In this document: positions 7,532 through 16,010 of the stretch, piece after piece
Layout: every line of letters begins with the position of its first letter
Numbering within the stretch: position 1 is the first letter of the stretch
Source of the DNA: CAWJMD01 sp963843835
GTDB taxonomy: Bacteria > Actinomycetota > Actinomycetes > Actinomycetales > CAWJMD01
Length of the DNA stretch: 64,000 nucleotides
Assembly (NCBI GenBank): GCA_963843835.1
Contig: CAWJMD010000008.1
Coordinates: 62,001-126,000 of the forward strand
Direction: 5' to 3'
Program-made: the position numbers and the translations under genes
The notes under the pieces: model-generated
Database searches by the model: none
Told to the model about the DNA's origin: nothing
Seen by the model: the letters and a program-made list of their open reading frames with translations, nothing else

Positions 7532-8100
7532 CAGCCGTGACCACGTTCCCGCGGGTGTCGCGCACCGCGAAGGGATACGACGTCGACGAGGTCGATGAGT
7601 TCTTCCAGATCGCGCGTGAGGCCTACCAGCGCGGGAAGCCGGGGCCGAACGGCCGCCGGCTGAGCGCTGCCGAGGTGCGCCGGGTCGCGTTCGCCCTCCA
7701 GCGCGGCGGCTACGACGTGCACGAGGTCGACGCTGCGCTCGACCGGCTCGAGGACGCCGTGGCCGCCCGCGAGCGGGAGCGGCTGATCGAGCAGGGCGGC
7801 GACCAGGCGCTCATCAACGAGCTGACCCGGCGCGCCTCCACTCTTCAGGGCCGGCTGAACCGCCCTGCAGGAGAGCGGTTCTCTCGAGGGGAGAAGCGGC
7901 TGGAGATGACGTACGACGTGGACGACGTCGACTCGCTGTGCGACAAGCTGGCCCACTACTTCTCCGACGGCACCGAGATGTCGGCGGACGAGGTGCGTCG
8001 CGCGGTGTTCCGCACGCGCTGGGGTCGGCGCGGCTACCGCGAGCCGGAGGTCGACGCCTTCCTCGACCGGGCCGTCGAGATCATGGTGGCGGTCGACTGA
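7528..8100 (+). CDS. DivIVA-motif repeat protein
   Basis: A 190-residue soluble protein with repeated short DivIVA-like motifs: GYDVDEVDEFF near residue 16, GYDVHEVDAALDRLE near 62, YDVDDVDSLCDKL near 129 and GYREPEVDAFLDRAVEIM near 170. In DivIVA/Wag31 this motif precedes a long coiled coil used at cell poles; here the repeats replace that architecture and only a short helical linker is seen. The start codon overlaps the rlmN stop. Its 3' end overlaps the convergent LOG-family gene by 20 bp. A role in polar growth or division is inferred from the motif only. Confidence 0.8.
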   Translation: MTAVTTFPRVSRTAKGYDVDEVDEFFQIAREAYQRGKPGPNGRRLSAAEVRRVAFALQRGGYDVHEVDAALDRLEDAVAARERERLIEQGGDQALINELTRRASTLQGRLNRPAGERFSRGEKRLEMTYDVDDVDSLCDKLAHYFSDGTEMSADEVRRAVFRTRWGRRGYREPEVDAFLDRAVEIMVAVD

Positions 8101-9208
8101 CGTCGGCCGCGTGCGCGGGCGCGGCCTCGTCGAGCAGGGAGAGGACGTCGGCGTGCCGGCTTCCGTCTGACACGAGGCCGAGCCTTCGCGCGAGCGGCCG
8201 GCCGGCCGACAGTGACTGCAGGAGCGGCCACACCGGCAGCTCGCCCGTCCAGTGCTCGCGCCCGACCAGCACCAGGGGCACGCCGCCGTCGACGCCGTAG
8301 TAGCCCGGCGTGACCGCCTGGAACAGCTCCTGGACCGTGCCCGCGGCCCCCGGGAGGTAGACGACACCGGCCGACGACCTCGCGAGCAGGGCGTCCTCGC
8401 GGACGGCGTTGGAGAAGAACTTGGCCTGCAGGCAGGCGAAGGGGTTGGGCGGCTCGTGGCCGTAGAACCACGTCGGCACCCCCAGGCTGGCCGGGGTCGA
8501 CGGCGCGGGGTGGCGACGCCTGACGGCCATCCCGGTGCGCGCCCAGGCCGTGACGTCGTCGGCGAAGTCGGGGGTGGCGCCGAGGTCCTCGACCGCGACC
8601 TCGAGCGCCTCCTCGTCCAGCTCGTGCAGTCGCGCCCCGAGGTTGGCGGCCTCCATCGCCCCGGGTCCGCCGCCGGTCAGCACGAGGTACCCGGCGCGCG
8701 CGAGGGCACGCCCCAGCAGGGCGGCGTCGCGGTAGCCGCTGCCACCCCGCGCCAACGCGTGCCCACCCATCACTCCGACGCAGCCCCGTCCGAGGACGGC
8801 CTCGTCGAGGGCGTCGGCGACCGCGTCGTCGTGCATCGCCCGCAGCAGCGTGGTGAGGGCGTCGTGGGCTACCGAGCCGTCACGGCTCCAGGTGTAGGCA
8901 CGGGCGTCCACGGTCGCCTCGTACCCGGCCTCGAGCCCTCGGTAGAGCTCGTCGGGGTCGTACAGGTGGGCTCGGTACACGTCGACCGGGCAGCCGGGCA
9001 CGACCGGGAAGATCACCGCCCCGTGCGAGCGCAGGTGCTCGTTGAGCGCCGGGGTGAGGACACCCCCGAGAACCACCGCGCCCCGGGGGTCCGCGGCGAG
9101 CAGGGCGTCCTCCCGCCGGGTCAGGTCCAGGTCCTGGAGACGTACTCCCCGCAGCCCCTGACGCGAGGCCAGGACGCGGTCGAGGTGCTCCAGGCTCTCG
9201 ATCTCCAC
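8081..9208 (-). CDS. LOG-family Rossmann protein (PpnN/YgdH-like)
   Basis: A 375-residue protein with the lysine-decarboxylase-like (LOG) fold. The family signatures are clear: GGGPGAMEAAN near residue 175 and PGAAGTVQELFQ near 284, the nucleotide-ribose binding and catalytic region. Small LOG proteins release cytokinins, while long ones such as E. coli PpnN cleave purine and pyrimidine monophosphates. The length and N-terminal extension favour the long type, which is an inference. The GTG at 9208 has no clear ribosome site, but GAGGGT ends six bases upstream, compatible with a leaderless transcript. It overlaps the end of the preceding convergent gene. Confidence 0.8.
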   Translation of the reverse strand: MEIESLEHLDRVLASRQGLRGVRLQDLDLTRREDALLAADPRGAVVLGGVLTPALNEHLRSHGAVIFPVVPGCPVDVYRAHLYDPDELYRGLEAGYEATVDARAYTWSRDGSVAHDALTTLLRAMHDDAVADALDEAVLGRGCVGVMGGHALARGGSGYRDAALLGRALARAGYLVLTGGGPGAMEAANLGARLHELDEEALEVAVEDLGATPDFADDVTAWARTGMAVRRRHPAPSTPASLGVPTWFYGHEPPNPFACLQAKFFSNAVREDALLARSSAGVVYLPGAAGTVQELFQAVTPGYYGVDGGVPLVLVGREHWTGELPVWPLLQSLSAGRPLARRLGLVSDGSRHADVLSLLDEAAPAHAADVSRPPP

Positions 9209-9237
9209 GCCGCGACCCTCTCACGGCCGGATCGCCG

Positions 9238-9657
9238 TCACTGCACGCAGAACTCGTTGCCCTCGGGGTCAGTCATCACCACCCAGCGGCTGAACCGGTC
9301 GTGCCGGTCCTCGACCATCGTGCCGCCGGCCTCCACGAGCCTCCGGACGTGCGCGTCGACCACGGACGGATCCGCGCCGTGCCCGCCGACGTTGACGTCG
9401 AGGTGCATGCGGTTCTTGGCCGACTTCGGCTCAGGGACCCGCTGGAAGAACAGCCGCGGACCTACTCCGTCGGGGTCCACGAGGGCTGCTGCGCGGTCGC
9501 GCTCCTCGGGGGGCACGCCCTCGGACTCGAGGAAGGCGTGCCAGGTGTCGAACCCCGGTGGAGGCGGCTGCTCGACGTAGTCGAGCGCCACCGCCCAGAA
9601 CCGGGCGAGGGCGGCGGGGTCGCCGGCGTCGAAGCTGACCTGGACCTGCCTGCTCAT
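9238..9657 (-). CDS. VOC superfamily (glyoxalase-like) protein
   Basis: A 139-residue protein of the vicinal-oxygen-chelate fold. The beta-alpha-beta-beta-beta halves start with VQVSFDAGDPAALARFWAVAL and end with VVMTDPEGNEFCVQ, the usual closing segment of glyoxalase/bleomycin-resistance-like domains. A potential metal ligand HLDVNV is near residue 85 and a Glu lies in the terminal GNEFCV. The substrate is unknown. The ATG at 9657 has GGGAGGA a few bases upstream. It ends 29 bases from the LOG gene start on the same strand and may be cotranscribed. Confidence 0.8.
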   Translation of the reverse strand: MSRQVQVSFDAGDPAALARFWAVALDYVEQPPPPGFDTWHAFLESEGVPPEERDRAAALVDPDGVGPRLFFQRVPEPKSAKNRMHLDVNVGGHGADPSVVDAHVRRLVEAGGTMVEDRHDRFSRWVVMTDPEGNEFCVQ

Positions 9658-9735
9658 CGCGTCCTCCCGTGGTGCCTGTCGGTGCCGGCGGACGCTAGCG
9701 CCGCCCGGTGACAGTCGCCGCCCGAGTCGCGAGGT

Positions 9736-10146
9736 CTAGGTGCCGCCGTCCCCCAGCGTGCTGTCGCCCATCACCCGGTCGACGTCGACCACGACGACCA
9801 CGCGGCTGGGGTTCTCGCGCGGCACCCGGTAGCGGGCGGCGTACCGGCGCTCGGCCTCGAGCACGTCCGACGGCTCGTCCACCAGGCGCGTGGTCCCCTC
9901 CAGTGTGAGCCAGCGCCGGCCGTCGACCTGGGTCACGGCGGCTCGTGCGCCCCGGGCGGCGTTGCGGGCCTTGACCGACGGCCCGCTGGTGATCACGCGG
10001 ACCACGAGGCGCTCCTCGTCCCAGGTGAACCCGACGGGGACGACATGGGGGGAGCCGTCCGGGCGCAGGGTGGTGAGCGTGGCCAGGTGCCGCTCGCGGA
10101 GGAACTCCACCGCGGGATCGGGGAGGTGGCCGGGGTCCATGCGCAT
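9736..10146 (-). CDS. PPOX-class F420-dependent flavin-fold protein
   Basis: A split-barrel FMN/F420-binding protein of 136 residues. The typical pattern is visible: FLRERHLATLTTLRPDGSPH near residue 12, then VGFTWDEERLVV, SVKARNAARGARAAVTQ and RWLTLEGTTRLVDE. These proteins reduce small molecules with F420H2 or act as deazaflavin-dependent oxidoreductases; the substrate is unknown. The start is ambiguous between ATG at 10146 and 10140; upstream ATG choices would add a basic non-conserved stretch. It is divergent from prpE, with 76 bases between. Confidence 0.8.
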   Translation of the reverse strand: MRMDPGHLPDPAVEFLRERHLATLTTLRPDGSPHVVPVGFTWDEERLVVRVITSGPSVKARNAARGARAAVTQVDGRRWLTLEGTTRLVDEPSDVLEAERRYAARYRVPRENPSRVVVVVDVDRVMGDSTLGDGGT

Positions 10147-10222
10147 GGACCCAGCCTGCCAGCCGTCGGGTGGAGCCCGCCGGGGGCGTGCGTCCCTTCC
10201 GGTGGAGCGGCAGGATGCCCCT

Positions 10223-12142
10223 ATGGCTGACGACCGGATCACCAGCGGGGCCTGGGCACGGGCGCACCGACGTTCGCTCGACGACCCCGAGGGTTTCTGG
10301 GGGGAGGCCGCCGGACTGGTCGACTGGATCTCTGCGCCGACCCGCGTCCTGGACGGCGACCGTGCACCGTTCTACCGGTGGTTCGCGGGCGGGGTGCTCA
10401 ACACCTGCTACAACGCGCTCGACCGGCACGTGGTCGCGGGCCGTGGCGACCAGGTGGCGCTGGTGCACGACTCACCCGTCACCGACAGCCGACGCTCGTA
10501 CACCTACGCCCAGCTGCTGGACGAGGTCGCCCGCTTCGGGGGCGTGCTGCGCGCGCTCGGGGTCGAGATGGGCGACCGCGTCGTCATCTACATGCCGATG
10601 GTCCCGCAGGCGGTGGTCGCCATGCTGGCGTGCGCGCGGATCGGGGCGGTCCACTCCGTGGTCTTCGGCGGTTTCGCGCCGGCCGAGCTCGCGGCGCGGA
10701 TCGACGACGCCCGTCCGGTGGTGGTGGTCACCGCGTCCTGCGGCATCGAGCCGACCCGTGTGGTCGAGTACAAGCCGATGCTCGACGCGGCGATCGAGCG
10801 GGCCGAGCACAAGCCCTCGCAGGTCGTGGTGCTGCAGCGTCCCCAGGCTGCGGCCTCGATGGTCGACGGACGCGACGTCGACTGGGACGTGATGATGCGC
10901 CCTGGGGCGGTCGGGCCGGCCGAGTGCGTGCCGATGGAGGCGACGGACCCGCTGTACGTGCTGTACACGTCCGGCACCACGGGTCGCCCGAAGGGCATCG
11001 TGCGCGACAACGGCGGCCACGCGGTCGCTCTCACGTGGTCGATGCGGAACGTGTTCGGGCTCGAGGCCGGCGAGACCATGTTCACGGCCAGCGACGTCGG
11101 CTGGGTCGTCGGGCACTCGTACATCGTCTACGGACCGCTGCTTGCGGGGTGCACGACCGTCCTCTTCGAGGGCAAGCCCGTCGGCACGCCCGACGCGGGT
11201 ACCTTCTGGCGGGTCGCGGCGGACCACGGTGCGTCGGTGCTGTTCACCGCGCCGACGGCGATCCGGGCCGTGCGCAAGGCGGACCCGGAGGGCACGCTCG
11301 TCGCCGGGCACGACCTGTCGCGGCTGCGCACGCTGTTCCTCGCGGGGGAGCGCCTCGACCCGGACACGTACGAGTGGGCCACGAAGACCCTCGGTGTTCC
11401 CGTCGTCGACAACTGGTGGCAGACCGAGACGGGCTGGCCGATCGCGGCGAACTGCCGTGGGCTGCAGCCGCTTCCGATCAAGCCCGGATCGCCTTCGGTG
11501 CCGGTGCCGGGGTACGACGTGCAGGTGCTCGGACCGGACGGCGTCGCGGCCGCAGCCGGCACCGAGGGGGCGGTCTGCCTGCGGCTGCCCCTGCCACCCG
11601 GGACGTTGCCCACCCTCTGGGGAGACGACGACGGCTACGTGTCGGGGTACCTCTCCGCGTTCGACGGCTACTACCTGACCGGGGACGGCGGCTACCTCGA
11701 CGAGGACGGCTACCTGTTCGTCCTGGGCAGGACCGACGACGTCATCAACGTGGCCGGCCACCGGCTGTCGACGGGGACCCTCGAGGCGGCGCTGGCCGGG
11801 CACCTCGCCGTGGCCGAGTGCGCGGTGATCGGCGTTCACGACGACCTCAAGGGCCAGGTCCCTCGCGCGCTCGTCGTGCTCAAGGAGAGGGGGGACGCCG
11901 GCGCCCCGGACATCGACACGCTGCGGGCCGAGCTGGTGCAGCGCGTGCGTGACGAGGTCGGCGCGGTGGCCGCCCTGCGCCAGGTCGACGTCGTCACCGC
12001 TCTGCCCAAGACGCGCTCGGGCAAGGTGCTGCGCAAGACGATGCGGGAGATCGCGGACGGCGTGACCCCGAACGTCCCGTCGACCATCGAGGACGTGTCG
12101 GTGCTCGACGCTCTGGTCGCGACGCTCCGACCCGCCCCCTGA
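10223..12142 (+). CDS. prpE: Propionyl-/acetyl-CoA synthetase
   Basis: AMP-forming acyl-CoA synthetase that activates a short-chain acid with ATP and CoA. The ANL-family motifs are complete: YTSGTTGRPKG near residue 248, the hinge region RTDDVINVAGHRLSTG near 508 and LPKTRSGKVLRKTMR near 592, with the catalytic (acetylatable) lysine in RSGK. The segments RDNGGHAVALTWSM and GWVVGHSYIVYGPLL are more typical of propionate-CoA ligase (PrpE) than of acetate-CoA ligase. The length of 639 residues is normal. The ATG at 10223 is preceded by CAGGAT and six bases, so it may be leaderless. No methylcitrate genes are in the window. Confidence 0.9.
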   Translation: MADDRITSGAWARAHRRSLDDPEGFWGEAAGLVDWISAPTRVLDGDRAPFYRWFAGGVLNTCYNALDRHVVAGRGDQVALVHDSPVTDSRRSYTYAQLLDEVARFGGVLRALGVEMGDRVVIYMPMVPQAVVAMLACARIGAVHSVVFGGFAPAELAARIDDARPVVVVTASCGIEPTRVVEYKPMLDAAIERAEHKPSQVVVLQRPQAAASMVDGRDVDWDVMMRPGAVGPAECVPMEATDPLYVLYTSGTTGRPKGIVRDNGGHAVALTWSMRNVFGLEAGETMFTASDVGWVVGHSYIVYGPLLAGCTTVLFEGKPVGTPDAGTFWRVAADHGASVLFTAPTAIRAVRKADPEGTLVAGHDLSRLRTLFLAGERLDPDTYEWATKTLGVPVVDNWWQTETGWPIAANCRGLQPLPIKPGSPSVPVPGYDVQVLGPDGVAAAAGTEGAVCLRLPLPPGTLPTLWGDDDGYVSGYLSAFDGYYLTGDGGYLDEDGYLFVLGRTDDVINVAGHRLSTGTLEAALAGHLAVAECAVIGVHDDLKGQVPRALVVLKERGDAGAPDIDTLRAELVQRVRDEVGAVAALRQVDVVTALPKTRSGKVLRKTMREIADGVTPNVPSTIEDVSVLDALVATLRPAP

Positions 12143-12166
12143 CCTCCCGGGGGAGTGCGGGGGTCA
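12140..12166. terminator. Bidirectional terminator-like stem between prpE and rsgA
   Basis: An 8-bp stem with one G-T pair (12140-12147 with 12159-12166) spans both convergent stop codons. There is no T-run. Confidence 0.4.
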
Positions 12167-13198
12167 GTCCTCCGACGTCCGGGCCCGCAGCAGGCGACGC
12201 AGCGACTCCAGGCGGGCCGGGCCGGCGGGGCCGGCGCCGCCGGAGGCGACGAACGGGTCCAGCCCGCACTCCGGCTCGTCGTGTGTGCAGCCGCGGGGGC
12301 AGCCGGCCTCGCCGGGAACCAGGTCGGGGAAGGCGGCGAGGAGCCCCGAGGGCTGCACGTGCGCCAGCCCGAAGGAGCGGACGCCCGGGGTGTCCGTGAC
12401 CCAGCCCGCGGCGCGGCCCTGCTCGTCCCGCAGACGGAGGGCCACGGCCGACGACGACGTGTGCCGGCCGCGCCCGGTGACGACGTTGACGTGGCCGACG
12501 GCTCGGTCGGCGTCCGGGACGAGGGCGTTCACCAGCGTCGACTTGCCGACGCCCGAGTGGCCCACCAGGACGCTGTCACGACCCTCCAGGTGCGCGCGCA
12601 CCTCGTCGAGCCCGACGATGCGGTCGCCCTCGCGACGCGTCACCACAGTGGCCACGTCGAGGTCTGCGTAGAGCGCGAGGAACGGTGCAGGGTCGGTGAG
12701 GTCGGCCTTCGTGAGGCACAGCAGCGCCTCGAGGCCGGCGTCGTACGCAGCCACCAGGCAGCGGTCGACCATGCGCGGGCGCGGCTCCGGGTCCGCCAGC
12801 GCAGTGACGACCACGAGCTGGTCGACGCCGGTGACGATGACGCGCTCGACGGGGTCGGTGTCGTCGGCGGTACGGCGCAGCAGACCGTGCCTCGGGTCGA
12901 CGCGCACCACGCGCGCCAGGGTGTCGACCTCCCCGGAGACGTCGCCCACCAGGTGCACGCGGTCACCCACGATCACGGACGACTTGCCGAGCTCCCGCGC
13001 CTTCATCGCCTGGACGACCCGCTCGTCGTCGCGCCCCTCACGCACCAACGTGGTGTAGCGGCCCCGGTCGACGGTCAGCACGCGGCCCGGCACCGCGTCG
13101 GCGTGAGCCGGGCGGTCCTTGGTGCGCGGACGAGAGCCCTTGGGGTTCGGACGGACTCGTGCATCGGACTCGTCGTAGCGTCGGCGCCGCGTCGGCAT
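12164..13198 (-). CDS. rsgA: Small-subunit-dependent GTPase A
   Basis: Circularly permuted GTPase that checks late 30S subunit assembly. Seen in permuted order: G4 (TKAD, near residue 170), G1 (GHSGVGKST, near 215) and G3 (DTPG, near 262), followed by the zinc knuckle CPRGCTHDEPEC near 300. An N-terminal basic stretch precedes the OB fold, as in actinobacterial members. The length of 344 residues is normal. It starts 10 bases after the aroA stop on the same strand, so the two are probably cotranscribed; aroA-rsgA adjacency near sigH is a known actinobacterial arrangement. Confidence 0.94.
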   Translation of the reverse strand: MPTRRRRYDESDARVRPNPKGSRPRTKDRPAHADAVPGRVLTVDRGRYTTLVREGRDDERVVQAMKARELGKSSVIVGDRVHLVGDVSGEVDTLARVVRVDPRHGLLRRTADDTDPVERVIVTGVDQLVVVTALADPEPRPRMVDRCLVAAYDAGLEALLCLTKADLTDPAPFLALYADLDVATVVTRREGDRIVGLDEVRAHLEGRDSVLVGHSGVGKSTLVNALVPDADRAVGHVNVVTGRGRHTSSSAVALRLRDEQGRAAGWVTDTPGVRSFGLAHVQPSGLLAAFPDLVPGEAGCPRGCTHDEPECGLDPFVASGGAGPAGPARLESLRRLLRARTSED

Positions 13199-13208
13199 CA
13201 GGAGGGGC

Positions 13209-14507
13209 TCACCGATCGCCGTCGACCGCGTCGCCGTCGAGCATCCCCGTCCACAGGTCGGTGAACCCGGGAAGCGTCTTGGCCGTCGTGCCGACGTTCT
13301 CGACCTGCACGCCGGGCACGCAGAGCCCGATCAGCGCACCCGCCGTCGCGAGGCGGTGGTCGTGGTACGTGTGGAACACGCCGCCGCGCAGGGGGCGTGG
13401 CCGGACGGTCAGGCCGTCGTGGTGCTCGGTGACGTCGCCGCCCAGGGCGTTGATCTGCGTGGCCAACGCAGCCAGGCGGTCGGTCTCGTGGCCGCGCAGG
13501 TGCGCGATGCCGCGCAGGTGCGACGGCGAGTCGGCCAGTGCCGCAAGGGCAGCCACCACGGGGGCCAGCTCGCCCGCCTCGTGCAGGTCGGCGTCGATGC
13601 CGTACACCTCGCCGGTCCCGGTCACGGTCAGCCCGTCCCGGTCGAGCGAGACCTCGGCTCCCATCCCGTCGAGCAGGTCGCGCATCAGGTCGCCGGCCTG
13701 GGTCGTGCGCTGCGGCCAGTCGGGCACGGTCACGCGGCCGCCGGCGGCGAGGGCTGCGGCGACGAACGGAGCGGCGTTCGAGAGGTCCGGCTCGACCTGC
13801 ACGTCGAGGGGTGCCATCGACCCCGGCTCGACCCGCCACGTGTTCGGGGTGTCGTCGTCCACGACCACGCCGCAGTCGCGAAGGGTTTCGACCGTCATCA
13901 GCAGGTGCGGTTCGCTGGGCACGGGCGGGCCCACGTTGACGACCGTGGCGCCGCGTTCGTAGCGCGCGCCCGAGAGCAGCAGTCCGGAGACGAACTGGCT
14001 GGACGCCGAGGCGTCGATCGACGTGGTGCCGCCGGCCACGGACCCGGTGGCCCGGACCGTGAACGGCAGGGTGCCGCGACCTCCGTCGTCGACGGCAACC
14101 CCGAGGTCCCTGAGGGCCGCGAGCACCGGGCCCATCGGACGGACACGGGCCTGGTCGTCACCGTCGAACCCGACCGGCGCGTCCGCCAGGGCGGCGAAGG
14201 GGGGGAGGAACCGCATCACGGTTCCGGCCAGCCCGCAGTCGATCTCGCGGTCACCCTGGACCGGGCCGGGGATCACCACCCAGTCGATCCCGTCGGTGTC
14301 GTCCTCGATCGCGGCCCCGAGCGAGACCAGCGCGTCGACCATCAGGAGGGTGTCCCGTGAGCGCAGCGGAGCGCGCAGCCTCGACGGCCCGTCGGCCAGC
14401 GCGGCGAGGACCAGGTAGCGGTTCGTCAGCGACTTCGAGCCAGGCAGCCGCACGGTCGCGTGCACGGGCCCGACGGCCGTCGGGGCGTGCCAGTGCGGCT
14501 CGGTCAT
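13209..14507 (-). CDS. aroA: 3-phosphoshikimate 1-carboxyvinyltransferase (EPSP synthase)
   Basis: Shikimate-pathway enzyme joining phosphoenolpyruvate and shikimate-3-phosphate. The substrate-binding LPGSKSLTNR lies near residue 21 and HLRGHETDRLAAL near 335 (this second motif has RGHETDR where many enzymes have RxKETDR). The length of 432 residues is typical. The ATG at 14507 is preceded, on its strand, by TAGTCT ending six bases upstream and no Shine-Dalgarno sequence, the leaderless pattern. Downstream rsgA is 10 bases away. Confidence 0.95.
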   Translation of the reverse strand: MTEPHWHAPTAVGPVHATVRLPGSKSLTNRYLVLAALADGPSRLRAPLRSRDTLLMVDALVSLGAAIEDDTDGIDWVVIPGPVQGDREIDCGLAGTVMRFLPPFAALADAPVGFDGDDQARVRPMGPVLAALRDLGVAVDDGGRGTLPFTVRATGSVAGGTTSIDASASSQFVSGLLLSGARYERGATVVNVGPPVPSEPHLLMTVETLRDCGVVVDDDTPNTWRVEPGSMAPLDVQVEPDLSNAAPFVAAALAAGGRVTVPDWPQRTTQAGDLMRDLLDGMGAEVSLDRDGLTVTGTGEVYGIDADLHEAGELAPVVAALAALADSPSHLRGIAHLRGHETDRLAALATQINALGGDVTEHHDGLTVRPRPLRGGVFHTYHDHRLATAGALIGLCVPGVQVENVGTTAKTLPGFTDLWTGMLDGDAVDGDR

Positions 14508-14520
14508 GCCGCGAGACTAG

Positions 14521-15096
14521 TCAGCGGACGGCGTGCTCGACCTTGTGGGCAGCGAGCCGGGCCTCGTGGCGGGCGTCCTTGGCGGCACGCTTCGCATCCT
14601 GCTTCGCCGAGGAGGCAGCGCGCTTCGCGTCGCGCTTCGCGGACGAGGCGGCGCGCTTCGCGTCCTTGGCGGCCCGCTGCGAGCGCCAGGCCAGCCCGGG
14701 GCGGCCCTCGGTGTCGGCGCTCGCGATGAGCAGGCCCCCGAGGAGCGCGGCGTTCTTCAGGAAGGCCTGCCGCTGCTGCTTCTTGACCTCGTCGTCCTTC
14801 TCGACCCAGAAGGGGTGCTCGACGTAGGTGGTGGGGACGAGGCTCGCGGCCAGGACGAGCGCGGAGAGCCGCGGGAAGCGCCCGATGCCGAGCATCGCTC
14901 CCGCACCGGCCATCGCCGCGCCGTTCGCACGTAGCAGGAGCTCGGGGTCGTCGGGCAGGCGCAGTGGCTCGGCCAGCTTGTCAACGAGGGGACGGGCGGC
15001 CTCGACGCGCGGCCCCGGATGGCGCACGAGGTCGATTCCCTCCACGACGAAGACGGCGGCCAGCAGGGGGCGGGCGACACGGCGCAGGAGGCTCAT
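14521..15096 (-). CDS. DoxX-family membrane protein with histone-like Lys/Ala tail
   Basis: A 191-residue protein. The first 130 or so residues fit a DoxX-type integral membrane domain with about four hydrophobic segments (ending ALLGGLLIASADTEGRPGLAW). The last 55 residues are a Lys/Ala/Arg-rich repeat built from units like AKRAASSAKRDAKRAASS, reminiscent of histone H1-like tails, predicted helical and strongly basic. The ATG at 15096 is preferred, with GAAAGAG upstream; an ATG six codons further upstream is possible. Related DoxX proteins are linked to thiol redox and quinone chemistry, but the function here is unknown. It ends 13 bases before the aroA start. Confidence 0.75.
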   Translation of the reverse strand: MSLLRRVARPLLAAVFVVEGIDLVRHPGPRVEAARPLVDKLAEPLRLPDDPELLLRANGAAMAGAGAMLGIGRFPRLSALVLAASLVPTTYVEHPFWVEKDDEVKKQQRQAFLKNAALLGGLLIASADTEGRPGLAWRSQRAAKDAKRAASSAKRDAKRAASSAKQDAKRAAKDARHEARLAAHKVEHAVR

Positions 15097-15209
15097 GGCT
15101 CTTTCGTAGCGCATACGGACCGCGCAGGCGAGTCCTCGCCGGTCAGCAGGTGCCCGGGACGGCTGACCGAGGTCGCACCACCGTCGGTGCAGGCTGGCAG
15201 GCTGACCCC

Positions 15210-16010
15210 ATGTGCGGACGGTACGCAGCCAGCGCCAACCCCGACGAGCTCGTGGAGGAGTTCGACGTCGAGTCGGACGAGACCGGTGGCGAGCTGGAGC
15301 CGAAGTGGAACACGGCGCCCACCGACACGGCCCCGGTCGTGCTCGAGCGGGCACCTCGTGACGACAAGGAGGCGGAGCCGGTCCGGCAGCTGCGGCGGCT
15401 GGTCTGGGGGCTGGTGCCCTCCTGGTCGAAGGACCGCTCGTCGGGCGCGCGGATGATCAACGCCCGCGCGGAGTCCGTGTTCGACAAGGCGGGCTTCCGC
15501 CGGGCAGCCACCTCGCGACGCGCGCTGGTGCCGGCGGACGGCTGGTACGAGTGGCAGGCGAGCCCTGTGGCACGTGACGCGAAGGGGAAGCCCCGCAAGC
15601 AGCCCTTCTACATGACGCGGCGGGACGGAGACCGCGTGGCGTTCGCCGGTCTGTACGAGTTCTGGAAGGACCCGTCCGTCGACCCGGACGACCCCGCGGC
15701 CTGGTTGACCACGTTCGCGGTGCTCACCACGGAGGCGGAGGCGGGGCTGGACCGCGTCCACGACCGGATGCCGCTGGTGCTCGACCGGGACCGGTGGGAC
15801 GCGTGGCTCGACCCGGCGCGGACCGATCCCGACGAGATCGCGCCGCTGCTGGCCCCGCCCGGCCCCGGGCGTTTCCTCGCCGTCCCGGTGTCGACGCTCG
15901 TGAGCTCCGTCCGCAACGACGGTCCCGAGCTGGTCCGGCCGCTGCCGGTCGACGACCTCGTGGGCGTGGTCGACCCGCTGACCGGTGAGGTGCTGGGGGA
16001 GGCGGGATGA
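15210..16010 (+). CDS. SOS response-associated peptidase (SRAP/YedK, HMCES-like)
   Basis: SRAP-domain protein that forms a covalent thiazolidine link to abasic sites in single-stranded DNA. The required Cys2 directly follows the initiator Met (MCGRYA), fixing the start at ATG 15210. The active-site Asn (MINARAE), Glu (WYEW) and His (VHDRMPLVL near residue 180) are all present. The length of 266 residues is typical. The stop overlaps the start of the next hydrolase gene (ATGA). Its position beside the aroA/rsgA/sigH block matches a conserved actinobacterial neighbourhood. Confidence 0.93.
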   Translation: MCGRYAASANPDELVEEFDVESDETGGELEPKWNTAPTDTAPVVLERAPRDDKEAEPVRQLRRLVWGLVPSWSKDRSSGARMINARAESVFDKAGFRRAATSRRALVPADGWYEWQASPVARDAKGKPRKQPFYMTRRDGDRVAFAGLYEFWKDPSVDPDDPAAWLTTFAVLTTEAEAGLDRVHDRMPLVLDRDRWDAWLDPARTDPDEIAPLLAPPGPGRFLAVPVSTLVSSVRNDGPELVRPLPVDDLVGVVDPLTGEVLGEAG

